This document shows, piece after piece, positions 1 to 6,428 of a DNA stretch of 13,963 nt. The stretch's first letter is position 1, and every line of letters begins with the position of its first letter. This DNA comes from Pseudomonadota bacterium (GTDB lineage Bacteria > Pseudomonadota > Alphaproteobacteria > Rhizobiales > Afifellaceae). The notes below the pieces were generated by a model. It worked only from the letters and a program-made list of their open reading frames with translations. It was not told the origin of the DNA and ran no database searches. A program made the translations under genes and the position numbers. The stretch covers positions 1 to 13,963 of the forward strand of contig JAEZEK010000099.1 of assembly GCA_023417735.1 (NCBI GenBank), given 5' to 3'.

Positions 1-535
1 TCCCGGCGAGCGCCGCGTCGAGCGCATCGTCGGCGAGCGCGGCCGCGCGCCGGACGTAGTCGAGCTCGGCCGCGCTCTTCACCGAGCGCAGGCGCGGCAC
101 GAGGTTTGAGGCATCCTCGATCGTGCCGAAGCTCTTCAACGTGTCGTCGACCGCGCGGCCGTTCGCCGCGGTCAGGCCGTGCGTGTCGTACTCGATCCCG
201 ATCCGGCAGCCGAGGAGGTCGAGCTCGTCGAGGAGCTCGCGCAGCTGCGCCGCCGGCGAGGCGTTGAGCTGGTCGGTCCACAGCACGATCGATTCGATGA
301 GCGAGGTGTGGCGCGCCTGGCGCAGATCGGCGGATCGGGTGAGCAGCGTCATGTCGCCGTCCCGCTTCAGCACCAGGCACTGGAAGAAGCAGTAGCCGAA
401 CGTGTCGTAGCCGGTCAGCCAGTAATGGCTCTCCGGCGCGAACATCAGCAGCGCGTCGAGCTTGCGCGCGGCCATCTCCTCGAGCACCTGCGCCTTGCGC
501 GCCTCGAACTCGCCGCGTTCGAAATGGAGCGCCAT
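1..535 (-). CDS. M24-family Xaa-Pro peptidase, N-terminal part (cut by window edge)
   Basis: Reading leftwards from an ATG at 535 there is an uninterrupted frame of 178 codons that leaves the window. The translation begins MALHFERGEFEARKAQVLEE and continues with an N-terminal creatinase-type domain (roughly residues 8-140, including SHYWLTGYDTFGYCFFQ and a GIEYDTHGLT strand). It then enters the linker before the catalytic pita-bread domain, LRSVKSAAELDYVRRAA, whose R-x-x-K-x-x-x-E-L pattern is typical of aminopeptidase P/creatinase relatives. The metal ligands lie beyond the window, so activity cannot be judged. Family members cleave X-Pro bonds or act on related small substrates in the cytoplasm. 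The start is 2 nt after the pgeF stop, so it is probably the last known gene of the lgt operon. The exact substrate is unknown. Confidence 0.85.
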   Translation of the reverse strand, partial: MALHFERGEFEARKAQVLEEMAARKLDALLMFAPESHYWLTGYDTFGYCFFQCLVLKRDGDMTLLTRSADLRQARHTSLIESIVLWTDQLNASPAAQLRELLDELDLLGCRIGIEYDTHGLTAANGRAVDDTLKSFGTIEDASNLVPRLRSVKSAAELDYVRRAAALADDALDAALAG

Positions 536-537
536 GC

Positions 538-1332
538 CTAATGCTCCTTCAGCGCGATGGCGGACAGCTGGCGGCCGTAATCGGGCTCGCCGCGATGGGT
601 CGCGCGCCGGTACGAGAAGAAGCGCTCCTCGTCCGCATAGGTGCAGAGCGCGAGCGTCTCGACCGTGCCCAGTCCGGCCGCGCGCAGCCGCGCGGCGACG
701 TAGCCGAGCAGGTCGAAGCGCGCCCGGCCGCTCCCCCCGTCGGCGCGGAAATAGGCCTCGTTGGCCTCGTCGGCGGCGAGGAAGCGTGCGACGAATTCCG
801 GCCCGACCTCGTAGGCCTCCTGCGAGATCGTCGGTCCGAGCACGGCCACCATGTTGGCGCGGTCGGCGCCGAGCCGCTCCATCGCCTCGACCGTGGCCTC
901 GAGCACGCCGGTGAGCGCGCCCTTCCAGCCGGCATGGGCGGCGCCGATCACGCCGGCCCGGCCGTCCGCGAAGAGGATCGGCCCGCAATCGGCCGTGCCG
1001 ACGCCGATCGCGATCCCCGGCCGGTTCGTCACGACGGCGTCGGCCTTCGGCCCGAGCCCCGGTCCCCAGGGCTCGTCCACGACGACGGCCTCGGCGCTGT
1101 GGATCTGGTAGGGCGTGGCGAGCCGGTCCGGCGCGACGTCGAGCGCCGCGGCGGCGCGGGACCGGTTCTCCAGCACCGCCTGCCGGTCGTCCTGCGACCC
1201 GAGGCCGGTGTTCATGGCGCCGTAGAGGCCGGTCGACACCCCGCCCTGCCGGGTGAAGAAGCGGTGCGCGACCCCGGAGGCCGGATCGAGGCCCGGCGCG
1301 GCGACGCCGAGCGGCTGGTGCTCTGATTTCAT
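538..1332 (-). CDS. pgeF: Peptidoglycan editing factor PgeF (laccase-domain family)
   Basis: The 264-residue protein starting MKSEHQPLGV matches the PgeF/YfiH (Cu-oxidase_4, DUF152) family in length and motifs. The conserved His-Cys-His metal site is visible: YQIHS (H78), GTADCGP (C116) and AAHAGWKG (H133), with the C-terminal LALCTYADEERFFSYRR block near residues 227-243. E. coli PgeF is reported to correct misincorporation of non-canonical residues such as L-Ser into peptidoglycan precursors; older names call it polyphenol oxidase or laccase. I chose the ATG at 1332. An in-frame TTG at 1362 would add ten basic residues and almost touch the upstream stop, but neither start has a clear ribosome-binding site. 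It lies 31 nt after the methyltransferase gene and 2 nt before the M24 peptidase gene. Confidence 0.9.
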   Translation of the reverse strand: MKSEHQPLGVAAPGLDPASGVAHRFFTRQGGVSTGLYGAMNTGLGSQDDRQAVLENRSRAAAALDVAPDRLATPYQIHSAEAVVVDEPWGPGLGPKADAVVTNRPGIAIGVGTADCGPILFADGRAGVIGAAHAGWKGALTGVLEATVEAMERLGADRANMVAVLGPTISQEAYEVGPEFVARFLAADEANEAYFRADGGSGRARFDLLGYVAARLRAAGLGTVETLALCTYADEERFFSYRRATHRGEPDYGRQLSAIALKEH

Positions 1333-1363
1333 GCGCGGACGTTGCCGCCGCCCCGCCGCCAAG

Positions 1364-2437
1364 TCAAATGGGTTGGCCGAAGGGCGGCGGCGCCACGCCG
1401 TGCGGCGTCACCGCCATGACCTTGAAGAGCTCGCCCATCGCATCCGCTCCGGCGAGGCGTTCGACCGCCGCCCGGATGGCCTCGCGCGCGGCCTCGTCCT
1501 GCGCGGCGCCGAGCTGTCCGGCGCGCTCCAGCAGCCCGAGGTCGAGCAGGAACCGGCCCTGCGTGACCGGGCCGTGGAAGGCAGCGCCGCCGGCCTGCGC
1601 CGCCGCTGCGAGCGCCTGGAAATCGACATGGGCCGTCAGGTCGGCATCGCCCGGCGCGTCCAGCGGGTCGGCATAGGCATGGCTGCGGACGGCCTGCAGC
1701 GTGTCGCCCGGCGCGGTCGCCGCGTGACCGTAGTCGACGACGAGCGCGGCACTGCCATGCCGTGCGATCCGCTCCGCGACGGCCTGCATCACGGCGGTTG
1801 CCGCGGGACTGAATTCCAGGATCGCGCCGTCGGGTGCGGCGAGCGGCGTCTCGATCGTGCCCGGCCCGATCCCGAAGGCGAGGCGGCCGGCTTCGTCCAG
1901 GCCGACCATCCGCTCGCGCCACGCCTCGCGCTCGCGCACGAACTGCCGGATCGGGAGCGCATCGAAGAACTCGTTCGCGACGAGAAGCGTCGGGCCCTCC
2001 GGCACGGCTTCGAGGCGGTCGTGCCAGGCGATGCGGCCGGCATGCCCGGAGAGGGTCTCGCGCTGGCGCGCGCCCAGAACAGGGCTGGTCTCGACCAGGT
2101 GCACGGGCGCTGCCGCGAGGCCGGGCACCCTGGCGAAGACGCGCAGGATGTCGGCCGTGAGCGTGCCGCGCCCCGGGCCGAGCTCGACGAGCCGGACGGC
2201 GGCGGGCGCGCCGGCGAGGCGCCACGTGTGGGCGAGCCATGCGCCGACGATCTCGCCGAAGAGCTGGCTGATCTCCGGCGCCGTCGTGAAATCGCCGGCC
2301 GCGCCGAGCGGATCGCGCGTGGCGTAGTAGCCGTGCGCGGGATCGCCGAGGCAGATCGCCATGTAGTCGGCGACCGTGATCGGCCCGTTCGCCCGGATCA
2401 GGCGCGTGAGCTTGGCGGCGAGCGGCGTCCCGGTCAC
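1364..2437 (-). CDS. MidA/NDUFAF7-type class I SAM-dependent methyltransferase (DUF185)
   Basis: This 357-residue protein belongs to the DUF185 family, whose mitochondrial member NDUFAF7 (MidA) methylates an arginine of the NDUFS2 subunit during complex I assembly. Visible features: family N-terminus with ADYMAICLGDPAHGYYATRD (residues 23-42) and GDFTTAPEISQLFGE (48-62); SAM-binding motif I VRLVELGPGRGTL (81-93); the acidic strand HLVETSP (113-119); NEFFDALPIRQF (155-166); and LVVDYGH (232-238). The start is a GTG whose GTGA overlaps the lgt stop by four bases, indicating translational coupling; the frame stays open far upstream inside lgt, but that part does not resemble the family. Most Hyphomicrobiales genomes pair it with lgt and pgeF. 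A complex I role here is inferred from the family. Confidence 0.9.
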   Translation of the reverse strand: MTGTPLAAKLTRLIRANGPITVADYMAICLGDPAHGYYATRDPLGAAGDFTTAPEISQLFGEIVGAWLAHTWRLAGAPAAVRLVELGPGRGTLTADILRVFARVPGLAAAPVHLVETSPVLGARQRETLSGHAGRIAWHDRLEAVPEGPTLLVANEFFDALPIRQFVREREAWRERMVGLDEAGRLAFGIGPGTIETPLAAPDGAILEFSPAATAVMQAVAERIARHGSAALVVDYGHAATAPGDTLQAVRSHAYADPLDAPGDADLTAHVDFQALAAAAQAGGAAFHGPVTQGRFLLDLGLLERAGQLGAAQDEAAREAIRAAVERLAGADAMGELFKVMAVTPHGVAPPPFGQPI

Positions 2438-3243
2438 GCCGCGCGCGGGCGCCGTAGCGCCCAGACCGCTGCGCCGAGGCCGACCAGCATCATCGGGATC
2501 GAGAGCAGCATGCCCATGGTGAAGAAGCCGGTGATGAAGCCGAGCTGCGGGTCCGGCTCGCGGAAGAACTCCACGAAGGTGCGGGCGAGCCCGTAGAGCC
2601 CGACGAAGGCGGCGCCCGTCAGGCCGGGCCGTTCGAGGCCGCGGCACCAATGGGTGATGATGCGAAGGGCGAGGAACAGGACGACGCCTTCGAGCGCGGC
2701 CTCGTAGAGCTGACGCGGATGCCGTGGCTCCGGCCCGGCGCCGGGGAAGACGACCGCCCACGGCACGTCGGTCGGCCGGCCCCACAGCTCGGCGTTGATG
2801 AAGTTCGCGATCCGCCCGAAGAACAGGCCGAAGGGCGTGGCCGCCGCAGCGACGTCGAGGAGCGACAGGATCGGGATGCCGCGCCGCGAGGCGAAGACGA
2901 CGATGGCGAGGATGGTGCCGAGCATGCCGCCGTGGAAGGACATCCCGCCCTCCCACAGGCGGAAGAAGCCGAGCGGATCGTCGAGATAATGGCCGGGTTG
3001 GTAGAAGATCGCGTAGCCGAGCCGCCCGCCGAGGATGATCCCGAGCGTCACCCAGAGCAGCAGGTCGTCGATGTCGGCCGGCGTCATCGGTGCGGGGCGC
3101 CCGCCCCACAGGCGCGGCGACGCCACGAGGCGGCGCGCGTAGTGCCAGCCGAGCAGGATGCCGGCGAGATAGGCGAGGCCGTACCAGCGGACGGCGAGGG
3201 GGCCGATCTGGACGGCGATCGGGTCGATGTCTGGAAAGGGCAT
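2434..3243 (-). CDS. lgt: Prolipoprotein diacylglyceryl transferase
   Basis: Lgt transfers diacylglycerol from phosphatidylglycerol to the lipobox cysteine of prelipoproteins at the inner membrane, the first step of lipoprotein maturation. The 269-residue length is normal. Visible features: N-terminal IGPLAVRWYGLAYLAGILLGW (first membrane helix region, split here as residues 13-33); essential-histidine motif EGGMSFHGG (98-106); the Lgt signature GRIANFINAELWGRPTD (143-159); PRHPRQLYEA (173-182); and the C-terminal RTFVEFFREPD (221-231) with a final hydrophobic helix. About seven hydrophobic segments are evident. The ATG at 3243 is preceded by GGAG with 4 nt spacing. The stop overlaps the GTG of the methyltransferase gene. 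Its substrate phosphatidylglycerol depends on PgsA, also encoded in this window. Confidence 0.96.
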   Translation of the reverse strand: MPFPDIDPIAVQIGPLAVRWYGLAYLAGILLGWHYARRLVASPRLWGGRPAPMTPADIDDLLLWVTLGIILGGRLGYAIFYQPGHYLDDPLGFFRLWEGGMSFHGGMLGTILAIVVFASRRGIPILSLLDVAAAATPFGLFFGRIANFINAELWGRPTDVPWAVVFPGAGPEPRHPRQLYEAALEGVVLFLALRIITHWCRGLERPGLTGAAFVGLYGLARTFVEFFREPDPQLGFITGFFTMGMLLSIPMMLVGLGAAVWALRRPRAA

Positions 3244-3461
3244 TCGGCTCCGTCGGGCTCTGGACGCGGCGGACCATGCGTCCCGGGCCGGAAGGGCGTC
3301 AAGGCGCGCCCTTGTCTCGGCCCCGCGGCGACTTTATCTAGGCACGGGGCGGAAACCGTCTCGCCGGCGCCACAAAGCCCTGTCTTTGTCGATCGGGCTC
3401 GATGGGCGTCCACCCGGCGGCAGGTCCGGCGCCGAGTGACGGCAGCCTGCGGGAGAGTAGC
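3244..3461. promoter_or_regulatory. Divergent intergenic region between lgt and ubiK
   Basis: A 218-nt gap separates two divergent genes. On the plus strand there is a good sigma70-like promoter (annotated separately). On the minus strand the best candidate is TTGACG at 3302-3297, but the element 17 nt downstream (GCATGG) is poor, so the lgt promoter is not firmly located. No RNA gene or conserved hairpin was recognised. Confidence 0.4.
3312..3340 (+). promoter_or_regulatory. Sigma70-like promoter for ubiK
   Basis: TTGTCT at 3312-3317 and TATCTA at 3335-3340 are separated by exactly 17 nt, close to the housekeeping sigma consensus and standing out against very GC-rich surroundings. Transcription would start near 3347, giving a leader of about 115 nt before the ubiK ATG. 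Confidence 0.55.
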
Positions 3462-3815
3462 ATGACCCAGTCCTCCAGCCGCATCCTGGATGAATTCGCC
3501 AAGCTGATGACCGATGCGGCCGGCGTCGCCCAGGGCGTGCGCCGGGAGGTCGAGACGGCAGTCCGCCATCAGGCCGAGCGCTTCCTGAACGACATGGACC
3601 TCGTTCAGCGCGAGGATTTCGAGGCCGTCCGGGAGATGGCGTCCCGCGCGCGTGCCGACGCCGACACGCTGCGTGACCGCGTCGGCACGCTCGAGGAGCG
3701 GCTCGCGAAGCTCGAGGCGACGGCCGGCGGAGGGTCTCACACCCCGGGCGCGCGCTCCCGTACTCGCAAGCCCGGCGCGGGCGAGGCGGCGTCCGAGGCG
3801 GGCACCGACATCTGA
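3462..3815 (+). CDS. ubiK: UbiK-family ubiquinone biosynthesis accessory factor (BMFP/DUF526)
   Basis: A 117-residue soluble protein beginning MTQSSSRILDEFAKLMTDAA. Residues 1-88 fit the BMFP/UbiK family: an amphipathic N-terminal helix, then QAERFLNDMDLVQREDFEAV (37-56) and a C-terminal coiled coil, TLRDRVGTLEERLAKLEA. The last 30 or so residues are a low-complexity, Ala/Gly/Arg-rich tail without family signal. UbiK of enterobacteria assists late steps of aerobic ubiquinone synthesis with UbiJ; family members in alphaproteobacteria are known mainly by similarity, so the role here is inferred. The ATG at 3462 is chosen because GGGAGAG lies just upstream (3451-3457); an upstream in-frame ATG at 3402 gives a non-family extension. 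Divergent from lgt. Confidence 0.85.
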   Translation: MTQSSSRILDEFAKLMTDAAGVAQGVRREVETAVRHQAERFLNDMDLVQREDFEAVREMASRARADADTLRDRVGTLEERLAKLEATAGGGSHTPGARSRTRKPGAGEAASEAGTDI

Positions 3816-4036
3816 GCTTTTCCGCGGGATAACTACCCGCCCACCATCCAGAGAGTGCCATCCCTGCCGCAGCGTGTTTCTATAGTCCGGAACGAAGAGA
3901 GATTCGCGCTGTCATTCGTTCGTCACGCGGGGTCAACAGGCTTGGGTCAATCGACGGCACCAATAGCCGAATCGGCCGGGAAGGCCGGACCCGACCCGTT
4001 CCGCGTCCCTTCCTCACAACTCAGCGAGGACATTCC
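3816..4036 (+). promoter_or_regulatory. Intergenic region upstream of the ybjN-proC pair
   Basis: This 221-nt gap is less GC-rich than its surroundings and probably holds the ybjN-proC promoter. Visible elements: a 5-bp hairpin GCGGG/CCCGC (3824-3840) just after the ubiK stop but without a T run; a TATAGT hexamer (3881-3886) lacking a good -35 box at the right distance; a direct repeat GGGTCAA at 3930-3936 and 3944-3950 (14-nt period); and a small hairpin CGGCC/GGCCG at 3973-3987. No single promoter call is secure. Confidence 0.35.
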
Positions 4037-4537
4037 ATGAGTCTCATCGACATCGACATGTCCACGGCCAACAATCCCGTCGATCTGGTCGAGCAGATCG
4101 CCTCGTCGCACGACTGGGCCTTCGACCGCTCCGGCGAGGACGAGATCACGATCTCGGTGGCCGGCAGCTGGTGCGACTACAACATCTCTCTTTCGTGGAT
4201 GGGCGAGCTGGAGGCCCTGCACCTCGCCTGCGCGTTCGACTTCAAGGTCGCGGAGCGCCGCAAGACGGAGGTCATGCGGCTGCTCGCGCTCGTGAACGAG
4301 CAGCTCTGGATCGGCCATTTCGACCTGTGGCAGGCGGAGGGCGTGGTCATGTACCGCAACGGCCTGCTGCTGACCGAAGGCCTGGAAGCGGGCTCCGGGC
4401 AGCTCGAGGCGATGCTGAACGCCGCCGTCGACGCCTGCGAGCGCTACTACCAGGCCTTCCAGTTCGTGATCTGGGCCGGCAAGACGCCGGAGGAGGCGCT
4501 CGGCGCGGTGCTCTTCGAGACGCTCGGGGAGGCCTGA
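4037..4537 (+). CDS. YbjN domain-containing protein
   Basis: A 166-residue acidic, cytoplasmic-looking protein without signal peptide or membrane helix. The YbjN fold is suggested by the run of strands and helices from NPVDLVEQIASSHDWAFDRS (13-32), through ITISVAGSWCDYNISLSW, ACAFDFKVAERRKTEVMRLL and LVNEQLWIGHFDLWQAEG, to the C-terminal AVDACERYYQAFQFVIWAG. YbjN proteins are described as sensory-transduction regulators in enterobacteria, but the alphaproteobacterial members have no established function. The start ATG at 4037 follows AGGA with 6 nt spacing; a second in-frame ATG lies at residue 8. Its TGA overlaps the proC ATG by one base, and this ybjN-proC pairing is common in Hyphomicrobiales, hinting at co-regulation rather than a proven link to proline synthesis. 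Confidence 0.85.
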   Translation: MSLIDIDMSTANNPVDLVEQIASSHDWAFDRSGEDEITISVAGSWCDYNISLSWMGELEALHLACAFDFKVAERRKTEVMRLLALVNEQLWIGHFDLWQAEGVVMYRNGLLLTEGLEAGSGQLEAMLNAAVDACERYYQAFQFVIWAGKTPEEALGAVLFETLGEA

Positions 4538-5352
4538 TGCTGGAACGGGCTGCGCCGCTCCTGCTCGTCGGGGCGGGCAAGATGGGCGGCGCGATGCTCG
4601 ACCGCTGGCTGGCGCTCGGGCTTCCCGGCCCGGCCGTCACGATCGTCGACCCCTATCTGGACGACGCCCGGCGCGCAGAGCTCGCGGGGCGGGGCGTCCG
4701 GTTCGCCGCTGAGGCGGAGGACGGGATGGCGCCCGCCGTCCTCGTCCTCGCCGTCAAGCCGCAGTCGATGGCGGACCTGCTGCCGAAGGTGGCGCCGGCA
4801 ACAGGGCCGGCGACGATCGTCGTCTCGATCGCGGCCGGCACAAGCCTGGGCACGATCGCCGCCGCCTTTCCCGCCGGGCAGCCGGTCGTCCGGGTGATGC
4901 CGAACACGCCTGCGCAGGTCGGCGCCGGCATGAGCGCGGCCTTCGCGAACGCCGGCGTTGACGAGGCGGGGCGTGCCACGGTCGGCGCGCTGCTCGGGGC
5001 CGTCGGCGACGTGGCATGGCTGGAGGACGAGGGCCACCTCGACGCCGTGACGGCGGTCTCCGGATCCGGCCCGGCCTACGTGTTCCTGCTCGCCGAATGC
5101 CTCGCCGCCGCGGGGCGCGAGGCGGGGCTTCCCGGCGATCTCGCCGAACGGCTCGCGCGCCAGACGGTGATCGGCGGCGGTGCGCTGCTCGCCGAGAGCC
5201 CGCTTCCCGCCGGCCGGCTGCGCGAGAACGTCACCTCGCCGAACGGAACGACCGCCGCGGCGCTCGCCGTCCTCATGGCGCCCGACGGCCTGCAGCCGCG
5301 CCTGACGCGGGCCGTGGCGGCCGCCAAGGCGCGGTCGATCGAGCTCGGCTGA
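4537..5352 (+). CDS. proC: Pyrroline-5-carboxylate reductase
   Basis: ProC reduces 1-pyrroline-5-carboxylate to L-proline with NAD(P)H, the last step of proline synthesis. The 271-residue length is typical. Visible motifs: Rossmann fold LLLVGAGKMGGAM (8-20) and LAVKPQ (71-76); VRVMPNTPAQVGAGMSA (118-134); the family signature region VSGSGPAYVF (174-183); and NVTSPNGTTAAAL (231-243) near the end. The ATG at 4537 is chosen because GGGGAGG (4526-4532) lies 4 nt before it and the preceding ybjN stop overlaps it as TGATG; the frame is open far upstream inside ybjN but that part is a shadow. Translation is probably coupled to ybjN. Confidence 0.96.
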   Translation: MLERAAPLLLVGAGKMGGAMLDRWLALGLPGPAVTIVDPYLDDARRAELAGRGVRFAAEAEDGMAPAVLVLAVKPQSMADLLPKVAPATGPATIVVSIAAGTSLGTIAAAFPAGQPVVRVMPNTPAQVGAGMSAAFANAGVDEAGRATVGALLGAVGDVAWLEDEGHLDAVTAVSGSGPAYVFLLAECLAAAGREAGLPGDLAERLARQTVIGGGALLAESPLPAGRLRENVTSPNGTTAAALAVLMAPDGLQPRLTRAVAAAKARSIELG

Positions 5353-5371
5353 AGGCGCCCGTCGGCATCGG

Positions 5372-5401
5372 TTGACGGTTCCGCATCGCTCCTGCTCTAA
5401 C
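5372..5401 (+). promoter_or_regulatory. Sigma70-like promoter for the tetR-csaA pair
   Basis: TTGACG (5372-5377) and TCTAAC (5396-5401) are 18 nt apart in the 75-nt gap after proC. The following leader contains GGAGG at 5418-5422, 5 nt before the ATG at 5428. Confidence 0.5.
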
Positions 5402-5427
5402 CCCGGCAGCACGCAACGGAGGCGTTC

Positions 5428-6078
5428 ATGGCCACTGCGAAGGTCCGGCAACGGATCAGGGACGCGCTGCTCTCGCTCGCCGCCGAGCGCGGCTGGGAGG
5501 AAGCGGGCCTCGAGGCGATCGCCGAGCGTGCGGCGGTCGGCCTGCCGGCGCTGCGTTCCGCCTATGACGGGCGGCTGGCGATCCTCGACGATTTCGTCCG
5601 CACCGTCGACGAGCAGGTGCTGGCGGCGCGCGACCCAGACCTTTCCGCAGAGGCCCCGCGCGAGCGCCTCTTCGACGTCCTCTTCAGCCGCATCGAGGCG
5701 CTGCTGCCACACCGTCCCGCGCTGCGCAGCCTCGCTGCCGCGGCGCTCAGGGATCCCCTCCTGGCGCTCGAGCTCAACCGCATGACGGTGCGCTCGATGG
5801 CGTGGATGATGATTGCGGCGGGCCTGCCCGCGGCAGGGCTGCGCGGCACCGCGCGCGCGCAGGGGCTGGCGCTCGTCTGGGCGCAGGTGATGCGGGTCTT
5901 CCTCGACGACGAGGATGCCGGGCTAGCCCGCACGATGGCCGAGCTCGACCGGCGGCTGCGGCAGGGCGAGCGCGCGGTGATCCGCCTCGACCGGCTCGGG
6001 CGGCTGTTCCGCGGCGACCGGCGAGAGCGCGCGCCGCGTGCCGAAGACCCCGACATCGCCGAAGGTCATCCTTCATGA
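5428..6078 (+). CDS. TetR/AcrR-fold protein, possibly COQ9-related
   Basis: A 216-residue protein with an N-terminal TetR-like three-helix DNA-binding region: VRQRIRDALLSLAAERGWEE (6-25), then EAIAERAAVGLPALRSAYDG (29-48) at the helix-turn-helix. The recognition helix (LPALRSAYDGR) departs from the usual K-G-T-L-Y-x-H-F pattern. The C-terminal half (about 100-182) is helical and hydrophobic, with SMAWMMIAAGL and a closing WAQVMRVFLDDEDAGLARTMAELDRRL. That end resembles COQ9-type proteins, which share the TetR fold but bind lipid instead of DNA. I therefore leave open whether it is a repressor or a quinone-related factor. GGAGG lies 5 nt before the ATG. The ATGA overlap with csaA suggests coupled translation. 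The last 25 residues are charged and disordered-looking. Confidence 0.75.
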   Translation: MATAKVRQRIRDALLSLAAERGWEEAGLEAIAERAAVGLPALRSAYDGRLAILDDFVRTVDEQVLAARDPDLSAEAPRERLFDVLFSRIEALLPHRPALRSLAAAALRDPLLALELNRMTVRSMAWMMIAAGLPAAGLRGTARAQGLALVWAQVMRVFLDDEDAGLARTMAELDRRLRQGERAVIRLDRLGRLFRGDRRERAPRAEDPDIAEGHPS

Positions 6079-6428
6079 GCGGCGAGCGGGCGCCGGCCAT
6101 CTCGTTCGCCGATTTCCTGAAGGTGGACGTGCGGGTCGGGCGCGTGGTCGAGGCCGCGCCGTTCCCGGAGGCGCGCAAGCCGGCCTACCGGCTGGTCATC
6201 GATTTCGGCGCCGAGATCGGGCTGAAGAAGTCGTCGGCGCAGATCACCCGGCACTACCGCGCCGAAGAGCTGGTCGGCCGGCTCGTGCTGGCGGTCGTGA
6301 ACTTTCCGCCGCGCCAGATCGGGCCGATGATGTCGGAGGTGCTGACGCTCGGCGTCCCCGATGCCGACGGCGAGGTGGTGCTGATCGCGCCGGACGAGGA
6401 CGTCCCGATCGGAGGCCGCCTGTTCTAG
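6075..6428 (+). CDS. csaA: CsaA-like tRNA-binding protein
   Basis: The 117-residue protein is an almost complete match in layout to the CsaA family, a dimeric OB-fold tRNA-binding domain like the C-terminal domain of methionyl-tRNA synthetase. Key stretches: FADFLKVDVRVGRVVEA (11-27), PEARKPAYRLVIDFG (31-45), GLKKSSAQITRHY (49-61) and AVVNFPPRQIGPMMSEVL (73-90), ending in DVPIGGRLF. B. subtilis CsaA has been reported to have secretion-related chaperone activity; the role in alphaproteobacteria is unproven. The ATG at 6075 overlaps the preceding TGA as ATGA, with GAAGG 9 nt upstream. Its TAG stop lies within CTAG, shared with the convergent histidine kinase gene. Confidence 0.92.
   Translation: MSGERAPAISFADFLKVDVRVGRVVEAAPFPEARKPAYRLVIDFGAEIGLKKSSAQITRHYRAEELVGRLVLAVVNFPPRQIGPMMSEVLTLGVPDADGEVVLIAPDEDVPIGGRLF

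Noticed and set aside
541..1326. A 261-codon plus-strand open frame opposite pgeF
   Set aside because: It is rich in Arg/Gly/Ala/Glu with no family motif or ribosome-binding site, and pgeF on the other strand has full catalytic motifs. Long antisense frames are expected at this GC content.
1253..2596. A 447-codon plus-strand open frame opposite the methyltransferase gene and the end of lgt
   Set aside because: Same kind of shadow: it spans three well-supported genes on the minus strand and reads as Arg/Glu/Gly-rich low-information sequence.
2438..3277. In-frame upstream extension of the methyltransferase (637 residues in total)
   Set aside because: The extra 280 residues are a proline/arginine-rich shadow of lgt in another frame. 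The GTG overlapping the lgt stop gives the normal family N-terminus.
3824..3840. GCGGG/CCCGC hairpin after ubiK as an intrinsic terminator
   Set aside because: The stem has only 5 bp and no T run follows.
4447..5712. A 421-codon minus-strand open frame opposite proC and the tetR gene
   Set aside because: It covers clear coding sequence on the plus strand, crosses the tetR promoter and shows only Arg/Gly-rich composition.
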